Origin: Chroococcidiopsis sp. TS-821
Lineage (GTDB): Bacteria; Cyanobacteriota; Cyanobacteriia; Cyanobacteriales; Chroococcidiopsidaceae
Length of the DNA stretch: 64,000 nucleotides
Direction: 5' to 3'
Assembly (NCBI RefSeq): GCF_002939305.1
Contig: NZ_MVDI01000016.1
Location: forward strand, 23,628 to 87,627
The first letter of the stretch is position 1. Each line of letters starts with the position of its first letter. Under the pieces are notes generated by a model that searched no databases, was not told the DNA's origin, and saw only the letters and a list, made by a program, of their open reading frames with translations. Shown one piece after another: positions 1 to 7,801 of the stretch. The position numbers were made by a program, and so were the translations under genes.

Positions 1-1
1 C

Positions 2-1255
2 TTTAAAGATGGTCGCGCGCACTTCCGTAACCGTTTTGTCCGTACTGCTGCGTTCTTAGAAGAACAAAAAGCTGGCAAAATCCTCTATCGCGGTGTTTTC
101 GGTACGCAAAAGCCTGGTGGTTGGCTAGCAAACGCCTTCGATCTGCGCTTGAAAAATATCGCCAATACCAACGTTGTCTATTGGGGCGGTAAACTTTTAG
201 CATTATGGGAAGCTGCCGATCCCCACCGCCTCGATCCGGCAACGCTGGACACCTTAGGTAAAGACTCACTCAACGGTGTTTTAGCTGACGGCGAAGCTTT
301 CGCTGCACATCCTCGTATCGATCCTCGGTGTAACCAAGATGGTGGCGCACCGTGCATGGTGAACTTCTCGATCAAGCCTGGTTTGTCTTCAACAATTACG
401 ATTTTTGAGTTAGATCCAGCGGGAAACGTAATTCGCCAACACGCGCACAATGTTCCTGGGTTCGCATTTATTCACGACTTTGCCATTACCGAAAATTACT
501 GCATCTTCTTCCAAAATCCGATTGCATTTAATCCGATTCCTTTTGTTTTAGGTTTGCGCGGTGCGGGAGAATGCATTAAATTCCTTCCTAACCAACCAAC
601 CCGCATTGTTATCATTCCAAGACATAAATCGCGTCACGTACAAATTCTAGAAACGCAATCTGGTTTTGTTTTTCATCACGCGAATGCATTTGAGCAAGGC
701 GATGAAATTTTTATCGACTCGATTTGTTACGAATCTTTTCCTGAAGTTGAAGCTGGAAGTGACTTCAAACAAGTTGATTTTGATGCGCTCAAACCAGGAC
801 AGCTCTGGCGCTTTCATGTCAACTTGCAACAGCAAACCGTAGCGCGAGAATTAATTGAACCACGTTGTTGTGAATTTCCGACGATGCATCCTGACAAAGT
901 TGGACGTGCTTGTCGGTATTTGTATCTGGGGGCGGCGCATGCTGCGACTGGAAATGCACCTTTGCAAGCCATTCTCAAAATCGATTTAGAATCAGGGCAG
1001 CGACAATTGTGGAGTGCTGCACCGCGCGGTTTTATTAGCGAACCAGTTTTTGTCGAACGCCCTGGCGCTGAAAGTGAAGATGATGGCTGGATATTGGCGT
1101 TAGTTTATGATGCAGCGTATCATCGTTCCGATGTCGCGATCTTAGATGCACGTAATTTAGAGCAAGGTGCGATCGCGCGTCTCCACCTCAAGCACCATAT
1201 TCCTTATGGATTGCACGGCAGTTTTACGCCGGAATTATTTATATCAAATGACTAA
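2..1255 (+). CDS. Carotenoid oxygenase (RPE65/ACO family), 5'-truncated by window edge
   Basis: The frame is open from base 2, so the start lies upstream of the window; an internal TTG at 149 is not the real start. Carotenoid cleavage oxygenases use a four-histidine Fe(II) centre to split carotenoids or apocarotenoids into aldehydes such as retinal. All four expected histidine contexts are visible: FAAHPRIDP, AFIHDFAIT, FVFHHANAFE and PYGLHGSFTP near the C-terminus. The motif DGRAHFRNRFVRT near the left edge is also typical of the family. About 418 residues are present, against about 480-500 for the family, so only the N-terminal blade region is missing. Substrate specificity (carotenoid or apocarotenoid) cannot be read from the sequence. 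The family assignment is firm. Confidence 0.93.
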   Translation, partial: FKDGRAHFRNRFVRTAAFLEEQKAGKILYRGVFGTQKPGGWLANAFDLRLKNIANTNVVYWGGKLLALWEAADPHRLDPATLDTLGKDSLNGVLADGEAFAAHPRIDPRCNQDGGAPCMVNFSIKPGLSSTITIFELDPAGNVIRQHAHNVPGFAFIHDFAITENYCIFFQNPIAFNPIPFVLGLRGAGECIKFLPNQPTRIVIIPRHKSRHVQILETQSGFVFHHANAFEQGDEIFIDSICYESFPEVEAGSDFKQVDFDALKPGQLWRFHVNLQQQTVARELIEPRCCEFPTMHPDKVGRACRYLYLGAAHAATGNAPLQAILKIDLESGQRQLWSAAPRGFISEPVFVERPGAESEDDGWILALVYDAAYHRSDVAILDARNLEQGAIARLHLKHHIPYGLHGSFTPELFISND

Positions 1256-1273
1256 GTAACAACCACAAAAATA

Positions 1274-1317
1274 GAGCTTGCGTGCTTGCCTTTAATAAGT
1301 GCGCAAGTGCTTTTATT
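1274..1317 (+). terminator. Probable intrinsic terminator of the carotenoid oxygenase
   Basis: Arms 1274-1287 and 1297-1310 form an imperfect stem of about 14 pairs with some G-T wobbles. It is followed by TTTTATT, 20 bases after the stop codon. Confidence 0.55.
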
Positions 1318-1650
1318 AAAACTTATAGTTAAAACTGAGTAAAAATAATTACTTTAATTGATATAAACTAACATCACGGCTGAGAAGCTATTTATATTTT
1401 TTCACTCACATCTAATACACATCATACATCTGCAGATAAAATAAGCTGAGGGTTACTAATACACTAGCTGCGTCATGCGCTCCAAAAATTAGTAGCCTTC
1501 TTTTTTTCAGTTTTAACGTTTAACTTGCTTTATGCCTTATTTTGCAGAAAGTAGGGTATTTACTATATCTTGAAGTAAGATGGCTCAAACAACCTAAGAA
1601 GGTGAAATCGCAATGCAACCAATGCAACTCAGTAATCAAGGATCAAATCA
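1318..1650. other. AT-rich intergenic region
   Basis: I see no gene. A 13-codon micro-ORF (ATG at 1613, stop at 1652-1654, preceded by AAGAAGGTGA) ends in an ATGA overlap with the next reading frame. It could be a leader peptide, or part of the repeated start region of the damaged coiled-coil gene downstream. Confidence 0.4.
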
Positions 1651-2525
1651 ATGAATACACCCGAAGAAGAACACATTGCGTATGTAGTAGTAGAACAAAT
1701 AAACACTAATCCAGCGCCGACTGTAAAAAGGATTAAATTGATGAACACGCCAGAAGAAGAACAAATTACATATATTGCAGTTGAACCGAATAAATCAAAT
1801 ACGATGCAAATACGATGCAAACAATGAAACCACAACTAACGGCTGGAGATAGTTCTGGTAATGGAAACTTAGAAAAAGTTAGGGATATTTTATTTGGAAA
1901 TCAAATTCGGGAGTTTGATAAAAAGTTTAATCGGTTAGAAGAACGTTTCCTTAAAGAATGTACGAATTTACGTAATGATACAAAAAAACGGCTAGACTCC
2001 CTAGAGGCATATATTAAACAGGAAATAGAATCTCTGACTATAGAAATTAAAACTCAGCAAACTGCTAGCGAAGAAGCATTAAAAGAGCTAAATCAAAGTA
2101 CCAAAGATATTACTAAATCTCTAGAAACAGAAACTAAAAAGCGTTTAGAATCTCTAGACTCTTAAATAAAGCAAGAATTTAATACATTAACTGAGCAAAT
2201 TAAAAGCGAACATGCTGAGCGAGACGAAGCAATAGAAAAAGTAACACAACATATCCAGGATACAACAAAAAACTTAGAGAAAAGAATTGCTCAATTAGAC
2301 GAGCAAACAGCACAAAAGCAACGAGAGATGCGCCAGCAAATTCTGGAACAAGCTAATAACTTTGATAATGAAATACAAGCGAAATATGCACAAATTGTTG
2401 CTTTAATTGAAAAGGAAGTTCAGGAAGTACGCAATGAAAAAATGGATCGAGTAACTTTAGCTAATTTACTTACACAAATGGCTATGCAACTAAATAATGA
2501 ATTTGACGTGCTCGGAAATGATTAA
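1651..2525 (+). pseudogene. Coiled-coil protein gene broken by an 11-bp duplication and a stop codon
   Basis: The family is not recognised. Read as one gene it encodes about 290 residues: an N-terminal segment with two copies of an MNTPEEE(H/Q)I unit, then a long Lys/Glu/Gln-rich coiled coil rich in KKRLDSLE-type heptads, ending VLGND. Two lesions are visible. AAATACGATGC is present twice in tandem at about 1799-1820; removing one copy joins the frame from ATG 1651 to the frame beginning ATG 1815. An in-frame TAA at 2163-2165 lies where the protein's own repeat (LDSLEAYIKQE, against LDS*IKQE) predicts Tyr. The intact pieces are 1651-1827 (58 aa), 1815-2165 (116 aa) and 2328-2525 (65 aa from its first ATG). 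It precedes the OmpA/GTPase operon and may have been its first gene. Sequencing error is an alternative for either lesion. Confidence 0.75.
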
Positions 2526-2561
2526 TTAAGTACGCTACTAAAGTTTAAATTATTATTAGTT

Positions 2562-2589
2562 TAGCCCAGAAGTTTAAGCTTTTGGGCTA
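2562..2589. terminator. Hairpin between the coiled-coil pseudogene and the OmpA gene
   Basis: TAGCCCA at 2562-2568 pairs with TGGGCTA at 2583-2589, and an inner GAAG/CTTT pairing extends the stem. No U-tract follows, so it may be an attenuator or RNA-processing site within the operon and not a full terminator. Confidence 0.4.
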
Positions 2590-2636
2590 CCAGTGCATAA
2601 CGATAAGCAGTATTTAAATTAGAAATTATGTAAGCG

Positions 2637-4424
2637 ATGACTGAATTTTCTACGCACGAACCTACCACAAATTCGTTAGACACAAATGATGATTCAGAAA
2701 TAGATGCGATCGCTGAATTGCGCAAGCTGTTAATTTCTCCTGAACAAGAGAAACTCGAACAAATACAGAAACGATTAGACGATCCGCAAATTCATGCAGA
2801 AGATATCAGCCGCGTTCTTCCAGAAGCTATTATTTTGCGATCGCTCCAAAACGACGAACAACTTACTCAAGCGTTATTACCTACTGTAGAAGAAGCAATT
2901 CAAGCTTCTGTCAAAAAAGATCTACACGTCTTAGCTAATGCTATTTTCCCTATTATTGGACCAGCAATTAGAAAATCTATTGCGACAACTTTAAGCACAA
3001 TGCTCCAATCACTCAATCAAACATTGGAACATAGCTTTTCGATACAAAGTTTTAAATGGCGGTTAGAAGCCCGTCAAACAGGCAAATCCTTTGCGGAAGT
3101 AGTGCTGCTACGGACTCTCCTTTACCGCGTCGAACAAGTTTTTCTCATTCATAAAAAAACAGGCTTATTACTGCAACACGTGACTGCTGATTTAGTTGCT
3201 ACTCAGGATGCAGATCTAGTATCAGCAATGCTAACAGCAATTCAAGATTTTATTCAAGATTCTTTTCCAGTGAAAGCTGGTGAAAATTTAGAAACTTTAC
3301 AGTTTGGCGAGCTTACTATTTGGATCGAACAAGGTCCGCAAGCAGTATTGGCAGGTGTTATTCGTGGCAATGCACCTGAAGAGTTGAGGTTAGTATTTCA
3401 GCAAGTAATCGAAACCATACATAGAGAATTTCAACGAGAACTCAAGATATATGAAGGTGATGATTCTTTATTTGAATCTAGCCGAAAATATTTGGAAAGT
3501 TGCTTGCAATCTCAGTATTCTGTCAAAGAAGAGAAACATTCTCCAGTTTTATGGATTCTCCTCGGTTCGCTACTTTTTGCTACTGGTTTGTGGAGCTTTC
3601 TTTCTTGGCAAAGTAGACACCGTTGGCAAACTTATTTAACACGGCTAGAAGCACAACCTGGAATAGTTGTTATTACAACAGGAAGGCGCCATGGTAAGTA
3701 TTTTGTTTCCGGATTACGCGATCCGTTGGCGATAAATCCTCTCACTCTTTTGCAAGAATCAAATATTCAGCCCCAAACAGTCGTTAGTCAGTGGGAACCT
3801 TATCTTTCTTTTGAATCAAACTTTATATTACAAAGAGCAAAACAGGTTTTACAACCTCCAGAAACTGGAACTTTAGCAATTAATGAAAATGGCGTACTTT
3901 CAGCCACGGGTTCAGCACCACAGCAATGGATTACTGAAGCTCAAAAATTGGTACGTACTATTCCAGGAATTACTCAATTACAAACAAAAAATTTAACTGA
4001 AACTGACTTTCAAGAATTAACACATAGCCAACAGCAGATTGAAAATCAAATTCTCCTTTTTGGAGAAAATAACACTGAACTTCTGCCAAGCCAAGATAAC
4101 AAATTATCGATTCTCTTTAAAGAACTTCAAAATTTATCCAAATTAGCACCCTATTATCATAAGCAAATTTATCTTCAAATTATAGGGCGTACTGACGAGC
4201 AGGGTAATAATGAAAAAAACCTTGTGCTGAGTCAGGCACGAGCATATAAAGTTTTATCAATTTTAAATTCTCAGAACTATTCATCTATTAATATGAGTGC
4301 CGTAGGAATAGGAACAAAACAACCTTTATTTAATCAATATATGCAAAAAGAGCAAGCACTTAATCGCAGTGTATCTTTCAAAGTTTTTATTACTGACGAC
4401 ACCACCAGCAACAAGTCTTTATAG
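2637..4424 (+). CDS. Membrane protein: roadblock-like domain, one TM helix, BON-like and OmpA domains
   Basis: A 595-residue bitopic membrane protein. Residues 1-160 are helical and acidic. Residues about 165-270 (VEQVFLIHKKTGLLL, DLVSAMLTAIQDF, LQFGELTIWIE) have the beta/alpha pattern of roadblock/LC7 domains, which bind Ras-like GTPases. A single TM helix lies at about 303-323. After a region resembling a BON fold (about 335-450), residues 470-585 form an OmpA-C peptidoglycan-binding domain with GRTDEQG, NLVLSQARA and NRSV motifs. The predicted topology puts the roadblock part in the cytoplasm and OmpA at the cell wall. Its stop is 2 bases from the start of a Ras-like GTPase gene, which supports a physical partnership. 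The OmpA call is firm; the roadblock call is inference from pattern only. Confidence 0.85.
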   Translation: MTEFSTHEPTTNSLDTNDDSEIDAIAELRKLLISPEQEKLEQIQKRLDDPQIHAEDISRVLPEAIILRSLQNDEQLTQALLPTVEEAIQASVKKDLHVLANAIFPIIGPAIRKSIATTLSTMLQSLNQTLEHSFSIQSFKWRLEARQTGKSFAEVVLLRTLLYRVEQVFLIHKKTGLLLQHVTADLVATQDADLVSAMLTAIQDFIQDSFPVKAGENLETLQFGELTIWIEQGPQAVLAGVIRGNAPEELRLVFQQVIETIHREFQRELKIYEGDDSLFESSRKYLESCLQSQYSVKEEKHSPVLWILLGSLLFATGLWSFLSWQSRHRWQTYLTRLEAQPGIVVITTGRRHGKYFVSGLRDPLAINPLTLLQESNIQPQTVVSQWEPYLSFESNFILQRAKQVLQPPETGTLAINENGVLSATGSAPQQWITEAQKLVRTIPGITQLQTKNLTETDFQELTHSQQQIENQILLFGENNTELLPSQDNKLSILFKELQNLSKLAPYYHKQIYLQIIGRTDEQGNNEKNLVLSQARAYKVLSILNSQNYSSINMSAVGIGTKQPLFNQYMQKEQALNRSVSFKVFITDDTTSNKSL

Positions 4425-4426
4425 TT

Positions 4427-4921
4427 ATGATTCAAAAGAAAATTTGTATGGTAGGTGCTTTTGCTACAGGAAAAACCAGCCTTGTAGCGCGATTTGTCAA
4501 AAGTATTTACTCTGACACTTACCACACTACAGTAGGGGTCAAAATAGATAAGAAGTTAGTGAATATTCAAGAGCAAAAAGTTAGCTTGATTATTTGGGAT
4601 ATTCACGGAGAAGACGACTTTCAAAAAATAAGAATGACTTATCTGCGAGGCGCTTCCGGTTATTTTTTAGTCGTTGATGGAACGCGACAGGAAACATTAG
4701 ATAAAGCTTTATCTTTGCAAGAAAAAGTGGAAGAAACAGTTGGCAATATTCCTTTTATTATCATAGTTAATAAAGTAGATTTAATCAATGATTGGGAAAT
4801 AGAAGATGCAGTCCTAGAGCAATTGCTCCAGAAGCCATGGACAGTAGTTAGAGGAAGCGCTAAAACCGGTGAAGGTGTTGAACAAGCCTTTTTTACCCTT
4901 GCTAAAAAGATGCTAAATTAA
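4427..4921 (+). CDS. Small Ras/Rab-like GTPase
   Basis: A 164-residue stand-alone GTPase. G1 is GAFATGKTS (residues 10-18), G2 includes T35 in TTVG, G3 is WDIHGE (57-62), G4 is NKVD (115-118) and G5 is SAK (144-146). The usual DTAGQ is replaced by DIHGE, so the position of the catalytic Gln of Ras carries Glu; hydrolysis may be slow or depend on a partner. It has no lipidation motif and no transmembrane segment, so it is cytoplasmic. It is packed between the OmpA/roadblock gene (2-base gap) and a cyclase-like gene whose ATG follows its TAA directly. MglA-type polarity GTPases are the closest functional analogy, by inference. Confidence 0.88.
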   Translation: MIQKKICMVGAFATGKTSLVARFVKSIYSDTYHTTVGVKIDKKLVNIQEQKVSLIIWDIHGEDDFQKIRMTYLRGASGYFLVVDGTRQETLDKALSLQEKVEETVGNIPFIIIVNKVDLINDWEIEDAVLEQLLQKPWTVVRGSAKTGEGVEQAFFTLAKKMLN

Positions 4922-5932
4922 ATGACATTTCCTATCCCAGTTCTCAATTATATCCAAGCATTCACTGTCGGAGAGCGCGATTTAGCGTACCTGTTAGTCA
5001 ATAATCAGGGGTTAATAACACAGTGGGGAGGCAAGTTAGAAAATTATGGAATAAAAAATTTACAACAAGGAGATTGTCTGGAAGAAAAGGTCTTTTTTTT
5101 AGAAGGAATTCTGCCAATTGACAATTCTCCTATTTTTTTACCATGTGTTAAAACTGAATGCGGGGTTGCAGCAGATATTCATATCTTTTCGAGCGATGTA
5201 GGAAACTGGATTTTATTTCTTGATGCTTCTCAAGAAGAAAGCCAGCATTGGCTGAGCCAACAAATTAATAACGAGTTGAGTTTAGTATCTCAACGGCAAA
5301 TAAAATTTCTCAAGCAAAGTTTAGTGAATCGAGAAAAAAGGTCAAATCATCTCAACTTTAAATCACTAGAGTATCAAAATAAAACTGTTTTATCTGCTAA
5401 TATTCGCGATTACATTGCTTATATAGACAAATACCCTCCTGACACTATTTTTAGCACTTTCAATCTGTATCTCTTGACACTAACTAATTTAATCCTTGAG
5501 CACGGCGGACTAGTGAGCAATATATTTGGAGATACAGCGATCGCCTTGTTTGGTATTTTGCCCTCAACAAGTTCTCTATCCAAGCGTGCAATCGAGGCTG
5601 CATTGAGTATGATTAACGCAGTACAGAAACTCGGCAAAGCTCAACAAGCAAATAATTTACCAGTTTTGAGTATTGGTATTGGTATTGCCTCAGGTTCACT
5701 AATAATAAGTACAAATAACTATCAAAAATCGCAAAAATTCAACATATTAGGCTACCCTGTCTATGTAGCTGCAATATTAAAAGATCAAGCTTGTTCTGGA
5801 GAAATTTTAATAGATGAAAATACGTTTCACCGAATTGATCGACTTCAAAAGCATTTTTCATTAAGTTCATCAGAAATTAACGATACCACTAAACCTATTA
5901 AAGTTTATTCTTGTTTGCCGCACCATGATTGA
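4922..5932 (+). CDS. PAS-like protein with a degenerate class III adenylate/guanylate cyclase domain
   Basis: A 336-residue protein. Residues about 15-105 look PAS-like (LLVNNQGLITQWGG...), followed by a short helical linker and a class III nucleotide cyclase fold (about 155-300). The fold is clear from IFGDTAIALFG, LSIGIGIASG and ILIDENTFHRI. Catalytic residues are degraded: the first metal-binding Asp (family FxDIRG) is Asn160 in SANIRDY, while the second (Asp204 in GDTAI) is kept. The motif that normally carries the transition-state Asn and Arg (VNxAxR) reads VYVAAI at 280-285. It is therefore probably a ligand- or partner-sensing pseudo-cyclase. The gene overlaps the following kinase gene by 8 bases. 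Confidence 0.82.
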   Translation: MTFPIPVLNYIQAFTVGERDLAYLLVNNQGLITQWGGKLENYGIKNLQQGDCLEEKVFFLEGILPIDNSPIFLPCVKTECGVAADIHIFSSDVGNWILFLDASQEESQHWLSQQINNELSLVSQRQIKFLKQSLVNREKRSNHLNFKSLEYQNKTVLSANIRDYIAYIDKYPPDTIFSTFNLYLLTLTNLILEHGGLVSNIFGDTAIALFGILPSTSSLSKRAIEAALSMINAVQKLGKAQQANNLPVLSIGIGIASGSLIISTNNYQKSQKFNILGYPVYVAAILKDQACSGEILIDENTFHRIDRLQKHFSLSSSEINDTTKPIKVYSCLPHHD

Positions 5933-7043
5933 TGAATCTACTATTCTCGACTTATTTGCAGCTTTAAATGTTGTTGTACTCACACGCTTAGATAACAAAG
6001 CGTTTAAATTAATAGGAAATCCTCCAGCTTGGTTCTTACAATTCTATCCTGAAGTTGTACAAACAGAAAATTTAGTTTTAGAAGACAAATTCATATTTTT
6101 AGAGAATTTTTTATTTGATGCAGAAAAACACTGGCAAGAGCAGAATAAAGGAACTCTCAAGTCAGGTTTGTGGATAGAAACAGACGATTCTGGAAGCGAA
6201 CACTACTTAGAAGCCGTAGCCGTAAACGCTTTGTCTCAAAAATTTCTACTGATTTCTTTAGGAGAACTTACTGTAAATGAAGAAAAGCAGTTATTAATAC
6301 AACAAGCTAGAGAGAAAAGTTTAAATTATCAAGCTTTAATTAAAGAAACTCAAAAAAAAGAATTTCTCATTCATTGTATTATTCATGATTTAGCTGGACC
6401 TTTAACCGGAATAAGGTATTGCTTAGATCTTATAGAGCTACAAGATATAACAGACAAAGCTAAAGAATATCTAGAACTAGGTAAAATCCAAGCTCAACGG
6501 CAAGAATTTCTAATTCAAAATATTCTAGATACTTTTGCTGCGGAAGTTGAATCAATTCAATTCGCTTCAGATTCACACTTCCCCGATGCTCTTGAGTGCA
6601 CTACTAAAATGATTAGTCTTTTGTCACCGCTATTCGTTTTCGGCAAAAAGCGTTTAGAACTGGATAGTAGAATCGATCCCCAACAAGATTGGAGAGTGAT
6701 TGGTGACAAAGCTCGCTTAGAACGAGTGCTATCTAATTTAATAGAGAATGCGTGGCGACATACTCCGCCCAATACTGCAGTTACAGTGAATATTCAGTCA
6801 CAGCCAGAATCGATTCTGTTTACTGTTGACGATCAAGGTCCTGGCGTCGCACCTGAGTTAGCAACAAGGTTATTTCAAAAATTTACTCAAGGTAAGCAAA
6901 ACACCGGAAGAAGTGGTCTTGGTTTGTACTTTTGCCGAATTACAGTAGAACGTTGGGGTGGCAAGATTGGCTATCTTGCTCGTGTTGAAGGAGGTTCGCG
7001 ATTTTGGTTTTCGTTACCTAAAGTCCTGGCAAGTAGAAAATAA
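5925..7043 (+). CDS. Sensor histidine kinase with N-terminal PAS-like region
   Basis: A 372-residue cytoplasmic kinase without transmembrane helices. Residues 1-115 are PAS-like and resemble the N-terminus of the preceding cyclase-like protein. The dimerisation/phosphoacceptor box is FLIHCIIHDLAGPLTGI with His154. The ATPase domain shows NLIENAWRHTPP (N box), VDDQGPGVAPE (G1), GRSGLGLYFCRIT (G2) and GGKIGY. The start codon overlaps the end of the cyclase-like gene, indicating translational coupling. No response regulator gene is adjacent, so the phosphotransfer partner lies elsewhere. It is the last gene of the operon before a hairpin terminator. Confidence 0.92.
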   Translation: MIDESTILDLFAALNVVVLTRLDNKAFKLIGNPPAWFLQFYPEVVQTENLVLEDKFIFLENFLFDAEKHWQEQNKGTLKSGLWIETDDSGSEHYLEAVAVNALSQKFLLISLGELTVNEEKQLLIQQAREKSLNYQALIKETQKKEFLIHCIIHDLAGPLTGIRYCLDLIELQDITDKAKEYLELGKIQAQRQEFLIQNILDTFAAEVESIQFASDSHFPDALECTTKMISLLSPLFVFGKKRLELDSRIDPQQDWRVIGDKARLERVLSNLIENAWRHTPPNTAVTVNIQSQPESILFTVDDQGPGVAPELATRLFQKFTQGKQNTGRSGLGLYFCRITVERWGGKIGYLARVEGGSRFWFSLPKVLASRK

Positions 7044-7128
7044 ATTTTGATTTACTTGTGTTTTTGTAACTTACAAATCGATTTTAGTGTTAAACGAATT
7101 AATGCCTATTTAAATGTCTTTTTAGATT

Positions 7129-7177
7129 CACGAATAGGTTGAAAAATCGATTATTTATTTGACTTCACCTATTCGTG
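7129..7177. terminator. Hairpin terminator between convergent genes
   Basis: A perfect 11-bp inverted repeat: CACGAATAGGT (7129-7139) and ACCTATTCGTG (7167-7177). It lies between the stop of the kinase and the stop of the convergent HLIP gene and could serve both strands. The loop of 27 bases is long. Confidence 0.5.
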
Positions 7178-7190
7178 CTTAAGCAATTAG

Positions 7191-7394
7191 TTAATAACTA
7201 ATTAAGTGTAATATGTCGCGTAAAACGCTGTAGCCGGCTAAGTCCCAGAGTAGATATGCAAGAAAGCCAATCATGGCTAAGCGTCCGTTCCAAAGTTCAG
7301 CTTGTGGATTCCAGCCGAAAAGAAAAGCATTGCGATCTTTGCCGTTATATTCTTTAGCAACTGAAGGTAGATTTGTATTGCTATTGCTATCCAT
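7191..7394 (-). CDS. hli: High-light-inducible protein (one-helix CAB/ELIP/HLIP family)
   Basis: A 67-residue protein with one transmembrane helix carrying the chlorophyll-binding signature AELWNGRLAMIGFLAYLLW. HLIPs sit in the thylakoid membrane, bind chlorophyll and carotenoid, and protect photosystem II assembly intermediates and chlorophyll biosynthesis under light stress. The N-terminal 25 residues are hydrophilic. TAGGAG lies six bases before the ATG. It is monocistronic, with a long upstream region suited to light or stress control, though I could not identify a clear HLR1 element. Confidence 0.93.
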   Translation of the reverse strand: MDSNSNTNLPSVAKEYNGKDRNAFLFGWNPQAELWNGRLAMIGFLAYLLWDLAGYSVLRDILHLISY

Positions 7395-7801
7395 ATTTTG
7401 CTCCTAAAAAATTTGCTGCTGCTTTTAACTGTATCGAGCTATTTCTGTGCTGCTTTCTATCTACAGATACAAACTTCAACCAGGTCTAAAGAGCGAGCAT
7501 TGAGATATTTTTAAAAGTAGTAATTCTACCATTGGAGGGTGTAAGTCTTTAAAGATTTCAATAAAGTGTTACATCCTACCGTAGGTTAATAAAGTTAGAG
7601 TAAAGAAAGCAACTAGACTTTATTGATTTTTATGCTTACCTGCTTTTGTTTAGAAGACAGCTTTTCAGACCTTAGGGGGATGCTTTAGCCTATCCGATTC
7701 AAAGACTCTGAGCTAGAAAGTTGAGTATTGCTGAAGATACAGAGTTTTTTCTCATGTAATCTTATAATTTACCCTGATTTAGGCTTTGACGAAGGGATAT
7801 C
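7395..7801. promoter_or_regulatory. Divergent promoter region
   Basis: This 407-base gap separates the HLIP gene (minus) from the large repeat protein (plus) and must hold both promoters. A small perfect palindrome CCTACCGTAGG lies at about 7573-7583. I see no other gene here. Confidence 0.4.

Noticed and set aside
1629..1835. 68-codon minus-strand frame with two CSSSGVFI units
   Set aside because: The repeat is the reverse complement of the duplicated MNTPEEE start on the plus strand.
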